From Clarkia xantiana subsp. parviflora (lineage: Eukaryota; Streptophyta; Magnoliopsida; Myrtales; Onagraceae), in contig JAPTYO010000001.1 in the NCBI GenBank assembly GCA_036873135.1, forward strand, positions 52,646,624 through 52,710,623: DNA of 64,000 nucleotides, given 5' to 3'. Under the pieces are notes generated by a model. That model was not told where the DNA came from. It was given only the letters and a program-made list of their open reading frames with translations, and searched no databases. The position numbers and the translations under genes were made by a program. Shown one piece after another: positions 45,350 to 58,260 of the stretch; the first letter of the stretch is position 1, and the number at the start of each line of letters is the position of its first letter.

Positions 45350-48300
45350 TAATTAATATTTCACTTATTGAACCTTGACATCAGCCTAATGAATTGATTT
45401 TTGCTACTTTTTTCATTGGCTACATCTAATCAAGGATGGCATAATATCATCACTTGAAATATTACTCTATGAGAACAAATTTGTCTAGTCCAAGGCAATG
45501 ATGCTAATTGAACAAGCCTTCTTCATCTATCACATAGTTGCACTCTAATAACTCCAAAGCCCCTTGGGTAATATTGATGATCACACACTATCCTTATTGA
45601 ACAAGTTCCAATAAATATTGCACTGAATTCAAATCTCATTATCACTTTTTTATATCTTATGATCATTAATGTTTAGCACTAATTAACTATATTCTAAATT
45701 CAATCTATTTGAGCTATACTATATGGTTAGACTCCAATAAAAATGGACAAAGCTACTTAAGAATGAGTGGACTAACCACATGAAATAGATATAGTGGTTG
45801 AACACTTATTTCTTTAATAAGATTGTCTATTATTCAAAACTTGTCGAAACTCTGAAAATAAAAAAATAGTTATCGTCGGCGTTTTATTCCTTACGGGCCG
45901 ACTTAGATGTGAATAGTAATTAAAAAAAACATGATAAATAAAACCATTACTAATACACTAATACTTAAAACTGGTCACATATCTATTCCCTTTAATAAGC
46001 AAATGTAACCCTAAGCAGCTAGCAAGTAGTTATCCATACAATGGCATGATAGATTGATTCCAAGACCCAAATTGATCAAGATATTCAAATTCTTCCCTTT
46101 TGGTGGAGTGGGAGGGCTATTCATCCATTTGCAATTTGGATTCCATAAATAAAATATTAATATATTTTTCAAACCTAAACTATCTACCCTTTCTCATCAC
46201 TCACTTACAAATTAAAATCATACATATATTAAAAAAATATTAAGTCTTCTTGGCTCTCAAGTTAACCAAAGAAACAAGTCATGCATATATACTCCTAGAA
46301 AATGATAGGCGCTAATTAAATTCAATAAATATTGATGAGATCAACACTAAATATATAATGTTTGATGTTACATCTTAGTCGTTGTAGAGAATATAGTATT
46401 TAAACTCGAATCATATGATTTCTTTTAATAATTTTTTCATATAAAAAATATATATTATATATGGGACAAGCACTATTTTTTTATAAATATATATTTATAT
46501 CAATTTAAAATTTAGAAAAAAAAAATGGTATGTGTAAAGGCCACTGTGGATGAGGAATTTCACTTTGTGAACAGCATGGCTCACTAATAATTGGGGTCAA
46601 ATAGTTGAGAAAGAATATGTGGAGTTGGGTTGTAAAGTGAGCTGAAAGGGAAATAGAACTTCAAACCAAAAGAAAGGGAGGAAATAATAAGTGGATGCTT
46701 TGTATATTAAAAGTTCATTTACTTATACAAAAATCGTAAAAATTCTAAAAATAGAAAAATATTTATAAACGATATTTAATTCCTTATGTGTATGAATTGT
46801 TTTAGTTGTAAAATAAGTTACTACAAGTATTACTCTTCTGATGAGAACACTTTAAACACTCCACGGAAAAAAAAAATATATCAATAATTTTTAGCATAAA
46901 AATTCATGTTTCTCTTTAATTCTTTTTATTGTCCAATTACAAGCTTTACATTTCTTAAACAAAAGTATATAAAAATAATACTAATAGGCACTTTATATAT
47001 AAAGATGTTATAAAGTCGAAGTGAAAGAGTATTGCATTACACTATTCAATCAAGTAAGAAATAATGGAGCAAAAGAACGCTTTTATATATATAAATAAAG
47101 ATTAATTAAGATTAAAAGTATTGACACTAGTGCATATATATATATATATATATATAATACATATATGTACCAATATTATGTAAATTATTAATTAATGAAG
47201 GGAACATACAGAACCTCAAATACCCACATCTAGAAACCAAGAATTTTGCCTTTTCTTTTTTTGGGTGGCCAAGTTCATGTCCAACTCCATGTCGTGCTTG
47301 TAAAATCCACCAGTAATAGACACCCACGTAGCATGTTTCTTACATCATTTGGCGGCTGTAAATGGAAGCTGTCAAAAAAGAATAATAATTACAAACTCAC
47401 TCAATATAATACTAATAATAATAATACATAGAAGAAAATGCTGACATGTTGTCTGTTTTCTTAAAAATTCATCTCTATATAGTCATTAAGTATAATTGCT
47501 GCACATACACTATAACAATTACGGTCCATAAACATTTATTTATTTTAAAGTTACAACCAAATTTGATTATAAGACATATTTAATAGATGAAACACTGAAT
47601 TATTATATTATATGATTTACTATTCTCAGTTCAGTATCGATATACATAGATGAGAAGAATACAAATGGGTGGATGGAGAAGAATAAGTGAATTTTGATGG
47701 TGAGGAAAATAACAAACAGATTGCCATGGAGTTTGTTTTGTCTCTGCAATGCAACTTTTGGAATTGAAGTAGTTCATGTATAGAAGTTAAGTTTCAACCA
47801 CGTAATATATATATATATATACGGTTAGCATTTTATCCTTTAATTAAAATTACATGTTTAAATCATGAGAATAAAACAATATTCATAGTTAGTAATTTAT
47901 TTTTTATATGCTAACTCAAAACGAGCGATAATTATTTTAGATGTACAATAAGTATATAAAAAAAAAAAAAAAGAGCTTGAAATGGCACCCGACTTCTTAT
48001 TATTTCCTTCTGTGTTGCCCCGATTGATCACATATTATTTACCCGTGCATCCCAATAATTGTCACTTTGTTTTAGTTTGGCCGCACGAATATATAGTGTG
48101 GGTAAAAAATGGAAAGGTGACTTTCTTAGTAAAATAAATGGACCGACAAGCAAAATTTGGATTTTTATTTTTCTTTCCAAAGTAGATTAATGTGGGATAT
48201 ATATTATGTTCTCGATTGGTCACATATTAAAAAGAAAACATATTTACATCTCCTTAATGACCTAATTAAGTAATAATGTGCTTGGTGGGATATATTATGT

Positions 48301-48892
48301 TCTCCATTCAAGAACGATTCTTACAATATTATTTGTAACCTTTGGATACATTATAAATTAGTGCACTAAATAATTACAACTTTTTTGTTCTTTATTTTAT
48401 TTTATTTTTCATTAGAAGTGCAGTACATATAGTGTATTTTACATCATGATGCTTACACCAATTAAATTGTAAGAAATAAAAACTTAATTATAAATATACT
48501 TTTATTTTCAAAGCTCAAACTCAAATAGTCTGATTAAATATTGTGTTTGCAGTTGACGTACATGACATGAGTGATAATGAGACTACGAGAGTAATCAAGC
48601 ACAAAATTCTTGAATTTTTCCTAAATAGTGATTATAAATTATTGAAAATATTGCAGAAGAAGCGTCCAAAATGGCTCTTAAATAAAGGTGGAGTAAAACA
48701 AAGACATCTTATCTCTAAGACTGCGCATGATTTGGCACATAAGACGAGGTTGTCCCTGTCCCATGCGTGGAATAGGCTTAGCATCCCAACCAAACAATGG
48801 AAATATTGATTTCTGGCCAAGAATCACACTAACTCGACACTATATATGTGAAAATGTTAACAGTGTAATATGATTTGTGGTTTAACATTCTA
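45350..48892. other. long AT-rich intergenic stretch
   Basis: No supported gene in 3.5 kb. Short TA runs occur (near 47136-47155 and 47807-47820). A frame at 48543-48809 is Lys-rich with no known domain. Other frames are short and of AT-biased composition. Confidence 0.45.
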
Positions 48893-49353
48893 TAGCACCC
48901 ACAATAGTTTTACATAAATTGTGTTCTTTAAAGTTGTCACATAGATATTTATATATACTTTAAGTAATACGTAAATTTAAGACACACGTAAAAAATATTT
49001 TCTCTGCAATCGTATTACTTAAACATATCCTTAAATATATCCTTAAATTTTGGCCAAAAAAAAAAAACATATCCTTAAATATATTTTATTATTAAATTTT
49101 CCAACAACCACCAATAAGATATTAGCATTAATTATAAAATGAATTAATTTATAATAAAAAAATTGGTTACGTAATACATAGTGCATTACTTAAATTTAAG
49201 GAATGCTTTATGTAAAAACATAAATTAACGTGTGGGTCTCATCTTTAAGGAATGCTATGTAAAACCACTGTAAATAGTTTTTGTTGTTTTACTTAAATAA
49301 ACATGTAGGATCCACGTTTACGTAATCTTTACGTAATACCACTGTGGATGCTC
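48893..49353. mobile_element. PIF/Harbinger-type MITE, copy 1
   Basis: The left end agcacccacaatagttttac and the right end ggtattacg-complement gtggatgctc match the element at 49998-50416, in opposite orientation. Interior words match, such as gcaatcgtattacttaaac and gtgttctttaaagttgtcac. TTA follows the right end. The left end is mutated. Confidence 0.7.
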
Positions 49354-49997
49354 TTAACTAGACTTTTCATTTCATCAAAAAAAAATAGACTTTTCAAGTT
49401 AAGCTTCGAGTAAAAATATATTTATAATAAGTTTTTTTATTTAAAAAAAATCAGTACTGAATTCGTTCATATTATATATATCATAAAAAACCTAGAAACA
49501 AAACTATATTTATATTTGGTAGCTTTTAAATGATATACGATTGATAGATTAATGTAAGCCTCAAAAGAGATTATATTATAGATAGATCGGATAGGGATGT
49601 CTGAGCAAGAAGTTCAAACCTCATGCAAACGGACAATTAATGTTGTCTTTCAATAATGCAAGTGGTGAAATTAAACTTCAATATCTCGTGTAATAATTAA
49701 TTAATTAATATCGCAATGCATGAAAGCTGCAAGGGACGACTTTACAAACTAATACGTACACATCATATTTAATTGTATTTTTTAAATATTAACTTCACTA
49801 AACTAGGCAAATTATTAAAAGAAGAAGAATACTAACTTAGTTAGTAGGAGAACGAGACAAACCGACACTTAAGAGAAAATAAAATACAAGTTGAAAGGTT
49901 TTTTTTTTTTTTTTTTTTTATAAATGTAAACTGATTGGCTAGTAGTAACGACCCAACGTCTCTCCGCTACGTAACGTTCGGACTATCTTGTTTATTA

Positions 49998-50416
49998 GAG
50001 CATCCATAGTGGTATTACGTAAAGATAACGTAAATGTGGCCCTACATGTTTATATAAGTAAAAAAAAAAAAAAAAACTATTTACAATGGTTTTACATAGC
50101 ATTCCTTAAAGATAGGATCCACACGTAAATTTATGTTTTTACATAAAGCATTCCTTAAATATAAGGAATAAACTATGTATTACGTAACCAATTTTTAAAT
50201 ATAAATTAATTCATTTTATAATTAATGCTAATATCTTATTGGTGGTTGTTGGAAAATTTAATAATAAAATATATTTAAGGAATATGTTTAAGTAATACGA
50301 TTGCAGAGAAAATATTTTTTACGCGTGTCTAACTTTACGTATTACTTAAAGTGTACACAAATGTCTACGTGACAACTTTAAAGAATACAATTTAGGTAAA
50401 ATCACTGTGGATGCTC
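49998..50416. mobile_element. PIF/Harbinger-type MITE, copy 2
   Basis: GAGCATCCATAGTGGTATTAC to ATCACTGTGGATGCTC, with exact TTA on both sides (49995-49997 and 50417-50419). It is 419 bp, AT-rich, and inverted relative to copy 1. No coding sequence. Confidence 0.82.
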
Positions 50417-50419
50417 TTA

Positions 50420-52530
50420 GCGTGCATATTATACGTATATTTGAACAGCAATAGTATGCACTGACTCTGTCAACATAGCACCACTAGCAGTATAATATAG
50501 TTGCTAGACTCGTATACTGGTCTAAACCTTATGTTAATCATATTTTGTAACGTTTCAATATCAAAATACTAGCACAAATTCGAGTAGCACGTGATTTATA
50601 TATGCATTTTTCCGTCATCAAATTGGACAAAGCTAGTATATATATATATTGAAAATTTGTATTAATTCACCTAAACAGTACATTAAAAAAGAATTAACTA
50701 ACAAATTGTTTAAGTTGGTAATTAACACACAATATGAAAATGGGTTTGGCTCTTAATGTGGTATCATGTATCATAATCACTCTCTTGACTCATTAGTTAG
50801 TTTGTCGCAGAGAATCCGACAAATTCTCCACATAGTATTAAGGGGACCATTAATCAAGAAACCCTAATTAAATTAATTAACGAAATATCTAGCTATTACC
50901 ATTTGAGGACTAACATATAGTCGTTGATGAGAGTCTATTTGAAGGAAAAAAGGAAAGGACATGAGAGATTAGGGCAGGCAGCCACTAAATGGAGAGGTAT
51001 GTGACCTTTATTTAGACGTACAAACCCCACATGTCACATGATGGGTCCAAATTTAATTATCATATCTCTTGTATATATTATGTTTAGGAAACTTGCTATA
51101 CCATGCAATTGTTCACCTTTCAAATGCCATTTGACAAAAGGGCTGGCAATTTAGGCTCGGCACGATGGGCCGACACGAAAATTACGGGTTTGAGTTTGAT
51201 ATTAGTGACACGACACGACACGATATAACACGATTTTAAACTAAAATTGTTAAATTTTTTTTTATTCTATTTACAATAAGTTTTTTGTGCCAGTTTTTCA
51301 TATTGGGCCGTGTTTGAGCTGATCCCCAGAACACGACACGAACCTGACACGACACAAACTCGCACGGCCCGCACAAATTACCAACCCTACGTAACAAACA
51401 CATATTCAAGAGAAATCAATTCAGTTTAATTATTGTTAAAATAGATTTTATCCAGTCACATGTCAATCGCACAAAAAACTATCGCATGTTATAGCATTTT
51501 TCTTTGTAGTAATTTGCTCGGAAAGATTTAAAGGTTTGCATTATATATTTTTATAAAAAAAAATATCATTAATTAACATCTTAGAAAATTAGAATGACGT
51601 GCCGTAACATGATATTATTCAAATATATAAATTATTTAAGCATCTGCATCCCTTCATTAGAAAGGTAAGGATAAGGGAATCTCGAAGGGACCAATAATGA
51701 ACCCAATTTGCCCATCAAGGAACACTACGCAATGTGACTGATTGAGAATTTTCCACTTCAAATATTTCCTTACGTGACATTTTTGTTATTTTTACGTAGA
51801 TGGTCGCATTAGAAGTACGTACTCATAAAGTTTAGACGGATTAAATTGTTCTAAAATTTTAAGGTGATAATAAATATGTGGTTTAGCTTTTATATTTCAA
51901 CATTCTTCATCACATGTGATGAAACATTTTTAAAGACCAAATACGTGAACTTTAATTAAATAGGGGTTTAAACTCGACACTGCAGAAATTCGAACATATG
52001 CTCTATGATACTATGTAAGAGTTTAGACTAACCACTTTACCACCCGTCTTAAATTCTTAAAGTGATAGGTGAAAGCGTGACTTAGTCTTTATTCTTCAAC
52101 ATTTTCTCTCTTAAATTTACTTTTAATCTAAAGAAAAGTAATTATTCTCAATTTAATTCGTTAAAATCTTATATTTGTCGTTTAAAAAAAATTTATTTAC
52201 CCATATTTTAATTATCTTCAGCTTTGAAGACATATCTTTAGTATCGTGTCTACTCGTGGTCTTGTAATATACTTTTTTCACACTTAAAATAATTTAAACT
52301 CGGCCATAAGATGTAAAATGTAAATTATGAATTTTTTTTTTTTAATTTTTAAAATTTGACATATTTAAACTCGAAACATATAATTAATTAATTGATAAAA
52401 AATCTAACCGCTGCTAAAGTACACGTAGCTAGGCTAACATCCAATTGAATGGACTAATCGATTTCTAGAAACACCTATGATGAGGTTGTCTCAATTATAT
52501 GGGCCTGCCCAGGTAAAGGACACTACACTG
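50420..52530. other. AT-rich intergenic DNA with small repeats
   Basis: Contains a 250-bp inverted-repeat element at 51139-51388 and two modules of the dispersed short repeat (51828-51908 and 52015-52105). No gene is seen. Confidence 0.45.
51139..51388. mobile_element. hAT-like MITE with cacgacacg repeats
   Basis: Ends AGGGCTGGCAATTTAGGC and, inverted, AGGGTTGGTAATTTGTGC. The interior has cgacacgacacgacacga units near both ends. The expected 8-bp duplication is not evident. A diverged relative without clear ends is at about 24690-24860. Confidence 0.5.
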
Positions 52531-52600
52531 TAGGGCCCATCTTTGTCACATTACCTTTTAAAGGAGAACGGCCACTGAGATTGACCCATTTGGCACTTAT

Positions 52601-52690
52601 AGACACGTGTCGAAATATAAGCGAAGATGCACAGTTCCCACATTTATGGTCTCTTGGTTGTTTGTTGGTATCAATCTTCACTTATATATA
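52601..52690 (+). promoter_or_regulatory. possible promoter: G-box and TATA run
   Basis: GACACGTGTC at 52602-52611 and TATATATA at about 52683-52690 are placed as in a plant promoter ahead of a short reading frame at 52735. Inferred from position only. Confidence 0.25.
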
Positions 52691-52734
52691 TCTCTATGTG
52701 TGTTGTTGTTGCACTTCAATTGCATTGCAACAGT

Positions 52735-52830
52735 ATGACTTCCACTTCAATGTGTCCACCCACTTTTGATGGTGGTGTTTTTACTTTTGATACAGAATGT
52801 GGTGGTTCTTTAGGAGAGCTGCATCATTAA
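52735..52830 (+). CDS. possible 31-residue peptide, unrecognised
   Basis: ATG at 52735 to TAA at 52828-52830. The peptide has acidic, Gly- and Thr-rich composition (FDGGVFTFDTECGG) unlike chance translation of the AT-rich surroundings. The frame is open further upstream to 52627. A MITE starts 32 bases after the stop. It could be a small peptide gene, the last exon of something lost, or chance. I do not recognise it. Confidence 0.2.
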   Translation: MTSTSMCPPTFDGGVFTFDTECGGSLGELHH

Positions 52831-52862
52831 CATAATTGTTATATTAAAAATAATAATAATTA

Positions 52863-53654
52863 GGGTTTATAGGTTTTTTTGGTACCCTATGTTTGCTCAC
52901 TTTTGGCTTTTGGTATCATATGTTTGATTTTGCCTATTTTTGGTACCATACGTTTGCCAATTGTATACTTTTGGTCCGACCGTTAGTTGACCATTAAATA
53001 GTCACGTGACTTGCACATGTCTAGCCCCAAATTTTGATTTTGTTCAATTTAGTCCTCAAATTTTTTGTCGTAACTTTTTATTTTCGCAATTTAGCCCTTA
53101 AACATTTTCAACCGCACCCTAGGACTAAATTGACATAGCCATGGTTCGACCCATGGCTAGGTCGGACCATGGCTAGGGTCGCCGGACCCGGGCAACCCTA
53201 ACCATGGTCCGACCTAACCATGAGTCGAACCATGGCTAGGTCAATTGGACCCAATTGCTAAATTGACCTAGCCATGGTCCGACCCATGGCTAGGTCGGAC
53301 CATGGTTAGGGTCGCTTGGGTCCGGCAACCCTAGCCATGGTCCGACCTAGCCATGAGTCGAACCATTGCTATGTCAATTTAGTCTTAGGGTGTGGTTGAA
53401 AAATGTTTAAGGGCTAAATTCCAAAAATAAAAAGTTAGGATACAAAAATTGAAGACTAAATTGAATAAAATCAAAATTTGGGGCTATGCATGTGCAAGTC
53501 ACGTGACTATTTAACGGTCAAACTGACGGTCAACTAACGGTCGGACCAAAATATACAATTGCAAACATATGGTACCAAAAATAGGCAAAATCAAACATGT
53601 GGTACCAAAACTCAAAAGTGAGCAAACATAGAGTACCAAATAACCTACAAACCC
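52863..53654. mobile_element. MULE-type foldback MITE with perfect 9-bp target duplication
   Basis: GGGTTTATAGGTTTTTTTGGT to ACCAAATAACCTACAAACCC. TAATAATTA is exact on both sides (52854-52862 and 53655-53663). Both arms carry tcacgtgacttgcacatg. The interior repeats agccatggtccgacc units in both orientations. It is a close relative of the element at 36338. Confidence 0.9.
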
Positions 53655-54008
53655 TAATAATTATCATTCACACATGTTAGTTCCAAATATTACATTATTT
53701 ATTTTATATTGTTTCTAATCTCACATTTTAAATAATTATATATTACGACATGTCAATCCCTAACTATCACGTGACAGTATTGTAGTTCCCACATAGGATC
53801 TTTTACTTTTTTTTTTGTAAAAACACACAAAATTAAAACAACTGCGCACTTGTTATATTCTCATGTCATACCGATATACACGCTCAACTTATACAAGAAT
53901 CATCCCGAAATGAGAATTCTTCTAAACTATGAAACAATACCTAATTCGAATGAATAATAACTTATATCACATATATAACAACCTGACCCACAAAGCAGTT
54001 CAATTTAT

Positions 54009-57000
54009 CTAATTCACAACTTCTATATCTTCTAATTCCGTTGTCTTAGCTTCCTTTCTCTTCTCACTTGCAACTTCGTCGGAAACCCGACCCATCGAAC
54101 TCGATCCCGTCACTGGCTCAACGACTCTAACCGTCACGGGCCCTTTTGCGACCACGGCAGCCTTAATCATCTTAAGAGACTCCTCAAGATCATCGCAAAG
54201 AAGGTACGGATCCGGAACCACATCCGGGTCCACGGCTAAAGATATGATCATCTTGTCCACATAGCTTTGGAAATGTATCGTTATAGCCTACAACAATTCG
54301 AAAAGCAATTCGAAATGACACAACTATATTCATGACCATGCACAAAGTAGCATAACCCAACTATTAGGGTTAGTAGGTCTTTTGGTTTAATATATTTAAT
54401 TATTTTTAAATTTTGGTGCAACATCTATTTTTTCGTTTAGCAATTCTTCTTCCGACAACCACCTAAGGCCGCCGACCACCCTCAAGTCCGCCAAAGACTA
54501 CCGGTCGGGGCGGAGGGCGCCGATTGGTGCCTTCCGGCCCCGATTGGGCCACAGAAGGCCCAGATCGGAGCTATGTGGCTCTAACCAGAGTCACAAAGAT
54601 CCCTGACTGAGCCCTCTGTGACTCTAGTCTCAGTCAGAGCATTATGTGGCTCTGGTCGGAATCACAGAGCTCCTATATAGGCCCTCTGTGACCAATCAGG
54701 GTCGGGAGGCTCAATCGAAGCCACAAATTTCCGATTTGGGCTCTCTGTGGCCCAATCAAGTCCGGGAGGCTCCAATCGGAGTCCGTTGACCCCGATTGGT
54801 GGTCACCAGTAGACTTGGGGTGGTTTGCAGCCTTCGGCGACGACCGGAAAAAATATGGCTGATCGGAGAAAATAGTAGGGATTAAATGAACAAAATTGAA
54901 ACTTATAGAAAATTCACGTGAATTGCACATTAGCATTTAATGGTTGAAATGGAAAGAAAGTTAACAGATGCACCAACATACGTATTGCACCAAAAGTCAA
55001 TAGTGGTAAAGCATGTTGTACCAGAAAAGTTATCGTTAACTGCTTTGTCATGACCGGTTTGAATATAATCTAGCTAGCAAATGAAGTCGAATTGTTATCA
55101 CCTGAGGATGGCCGTACACACTAGGCACAAGGTACGCTATCGGATGTCCATAGAAGCTTATTTCCTCAACCGGACCGACCACATTTGAGAACGCCAAGGT
55201 TGTATGCATCAGAATTCTATGCGCTATTGCACCCGCAACCTATAGGAGAGTTCGGTAAATTGAAGTCGAGTATGCAAAAATGTGAAATTTCATACAGATC
55301 ACTTGACTAAATGTCCTAAACGCTTAAACTGATAGGTGAATGCATTGTTTAATCATTATATCTCATCAATTGATTCGATATTTACTCGTTACCTTGGCAC
55401 CGAAAATCTTGAGTAGGATTTGCGCAGCTGCGAACGTGATAGCGGCTTCTAGAGAGAGCTTTTTCCGATCGATGTTGGCTTTAGCTTGACGAACGTACTC
55501 TAACGGGTCCTCTTGAGGCGTAATTGAGAAGGGAAGTAGAATGTATCCTATCCGATTCCCCCATCTTGTCTTCGATTTCTTCGCCATCATTTCGCTCAAA
55601 GCCTGTTCGATAGCCATATACGATTGTGTTCGTGAGAAAAAAAAAAGGCTAAAACTAGGGTTTAGCGATTCACTTTTATCGTTTAAACATATCGTGTCGT
55701 AACAAATCGTAGCGTAAATTAAAATTCACCTTTTGGCCAAAAAAAAAAAATTAAAATTCACCTGGATTCCGGTTGTGGGTCTAAGGTTGATGAGTATAGT
55801 CGCGCTGAGGCGCATAGGTTTTCGAAACCGAGATTTCTTCTTGTGTTCATCGTCGTTGGATTCGGCAGCTGAGTCGCGAAACAGATTAGACTAACCCGAG
55901 ATCGAACATTGAAAACGGAGTTCACTAGTCGAATGAACTTACCGTAAATGCGGTTTACGTACCTCGAAAGTCCAGCTTGGGTCACACCTAGTAGCACATC
56001 ATTGATAGTCTAAAACACAATGAAGTAGAATTAATCATCATGTTAGATATGAGTCTTATTTGCGCATCCTACATACCGAAAATGAAATCTTTTCTATTTC
56101 AGAAAACTGATAACAATCTCATCTAGTTACTTTTTTTTTATGAAAATGTATAGTTTTGCACTTTATAAAACTTTTCTCGATCAGAAATTTAAGGTTAAAT
56201 GGTCTTTTTTAGTGCTAGATGTTTCACTAAAGTTGACTTTTAGTGCAACATCTTATTTTTAGTAGATTTTTGGTATCATACGTTTGCAATTTGTAAACTT
56301 TTGACATATGTTAATTGACTGTTAAATATTTTTAATTTCTTGTTTAGTTTATTCTTCCAATTTATATTTCTAACTTTTGATTTTTACAATTTAATTCCTA
56401 GATATTTCAAATCATATCTACGACCAAATTGACCTAGTCAGGACCTGACCCATAGCTAAGTCCGACCAAAGTTAGGATCGCCCAGGTCCGGAGACCCTAA
56501 CCAGGGTCATACACTAACCATAAGTCGGACTCTGACTAGGTGCATTTGGACCTAGTTCCGATTGAGAATATTTATGGATTAAATTGTAAAAAATTAAGAG
56601 TTGAGGATATAAATTGAATGCCTAAATTGAACAAAAAAAAAATAACGGTCAACTAAACAGATACACAAAAAATCTACAAATTGTAAATATATGACGCCAA
56701 AAGTAAAAAAAGAAATGTTGCATAAAAGACAACTTTGGTCATATATGTGACACTAAAAAAACATTCAAACTTGAAATTTAATGAAAGTGAGTTGAATAAT
56801 TACCGTACGGAGTTCATTTTTCACCAACTTTACATCGCCGAGGCTAACGATCCGGTGCACAAACCGCTTCGTCTTCTCCCCGACCCCGGGCTTCCCTTTG
56901 ATCGGCGTCTCCGTGTCCGTCAAAAAACACAACGTCCCCACAAACACAAGAACATCGACAAGCGAGTTCCAAATCATCCTCAAAACCATCCAAACCGCAA

Positions 57001-58160
57001 AAACATACCACCTTAACCCGCTCGAATCCGACCCGACCCAAGTCCCGGCCCGCTTCAGCTCAGGCATGACCGGGAGCGATTCCGGGTCGGACGTGCTCCG
57101 GGTGCACGCAAGTAAAAGGGACATTAGCGATGCACCGTCACCCATCGAGTGGTGGATTCGGAAAACCCCGACCGACTCTGCATCGGAGGTTTTGATGTTT
57201 AGGAGGTGGAGCTCCCACAAGGGCCGGGACATGTCGAGAGGGGTTGTTGTAATGTACGAAATGTAGTCCTCGACGAACCGGTCCGGTGAGTCCTGGTTCG
57301 GGTCGATGTCCGGGACAATGATGTGGTCATCTAAGTTGACTGTTGTAGGGACCCACTTCATTTTCCCGCTTCTCTTTAAATCCCCCACCTAATTGTGTTA
57401 CCACATTGTAGTGTAAGCAAACTAGATGTACTTAAATGGTAGGATTTAGAAATAGTGGGGTACATTTGGAAAGCTATCAAAGTTTAAGGTGCAACTTTGT
57501 TGGTTGGTTGTTTCTTGACCATATGTTCAAGAAAGTTGAAGCTGTTTCATCTTTCCTTTCTTTTTCCTAACCAAACCATTTCAACTCATTGTATTATATA
57601 AATACAGCAGAAAATAATATAAATTTTATTACAAATTTAATTTAATGGATGAAAGTAAAATAGAACGAGGGGTAATTGTTTCTTCAACTTTTGTTATGTG
57701 CAACTTTTATACTAAATTTCATATTTACTAATTAACTCTTTTAAAAAAAATTCATTTATCATTCACACTTTTTATACTAAATATTTGTTCATAACTTAAT
57801 TTTTCTGGCTTCGGTGTCTGATCATGACAATTTCGTTACTTGAAAGCTTTGGAAAAGAAAAACAAGAAACGAAAAAAAAAAAAAAAAAAGTAAATAGTTA
57901 TACTATACCATCTTGCTTGAGAAACGAGGATGTTGGATGAGAGTCTCCGACAGCCCTAACTTGATGACCTTAAGGTTTAAGGTTGTCTTGCACCCGAAGA
58001 TTGCTAGTATGTTGCAGTTGAACTTCGGCGCGTGGAACAGACGAGCCGCCGGGCTCAGCTTCTTCCTTGATACTGTGCCGTTGGCCATCTCTCCGGCAGC
58101 GGCGGCAGAACCCTCCTCCACGTCTCTCTCTACCTCATAATTAGATGATTCAGTTGCCAT
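54009..58160 (-). CDS. WSD1-type wax ester synthase/diacylglycerol acyltransferase
   Basis: Seven exons in transcript order: 58160-57909, 57388-56804, 56009-55943, 55868-55762, 55602-55393, 55239-55102 and 54287-54009, giving 545 residues. The family joins fatty acyl-CoA to fatty alcohol or diacylglycerol at the ER, making wax esters or triacylglycerol. The catalytic HHxxxDG motif is HHSMGDG at 163-169, preceded by RPLWELHL. A hydrophobic segment spans about 212-241. TINDVLLGVTQAGLSRY at 280-296, ILINLRP and the C-terminal DUF1298 block (SNVVGPVEEISFYGHPI, DLEESLKMIKAAV) follow. It is longer than typical members (about 480 residues as I recall), with an extra acidic/Ala-rich N-terminus and a charged C-terminal tail. 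The start is the first ATG below a CT-rich leader. Introns 2 and 6 hold eroded MITEs. Confidence 0.92.
54365..55045. mobile_element. eroded MULE-type MITE in last WSD1-like intron
   Basis: The left end agggttagtaggtcttttgg and the right end with aaaagttatcgttaac are weakly inverted. The right arm has attcacgtgaattgcacat, a decayed form of the family motif. The interior is a GC-rich inverted array of ctctgtggctccgatcgg-like units (54480-54800). No clear target duplication. Confidence 0.6.
56193..56775. mobile_element. eroded MULE-type MITE in WSD1-like intron 2
   Basis: Opposed arms aggttaaatggtctttttt...gttgacttttagtgcaacat and atgttgcataaaagacaac...gtgacactaaaaa. The interior has gacctagtcaggacctgacc units inverted. 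Ends are blurred and no target duplication was found. Confidence 0.6.
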
Positions 58161-58162
58161 GA

Positions 58163-58163
<1 letters not shown>

Positions 58164-58200
<37 letters not shown>
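58164..58200. repeat. (GA)n microsatellite in the WSD1-like leader
   Basis: About 17 GA units just upstream of the ATG, read as (CT)n in the transcript. This is a common plant leader feature. TA-rich DNA at 58200-58260 may supply the TATA element. Confidence 0.8.
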
Positions 58201-58203
<3 letters not shown>

Positions 58204-58260
58204 TATAAATTATAAATATAATCTAACTATATATATTATATTATATATCTGAATAATAAA

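Noticed and set aside
48543..48809. 88-codon Lys-rich frame as a gene
   Set aside because: No recognised domain, no promoter or splice context, and overlapped by a frame on the other strand. Likely chance or an old transposon remnant.
56735..57266. Plus-strand frames of 93 and 122 codons
   Set aside because: They are antisense shadows of the large WSD1-like exon 2, which carries the catalytic HHSMGDG motif on the minus strand.
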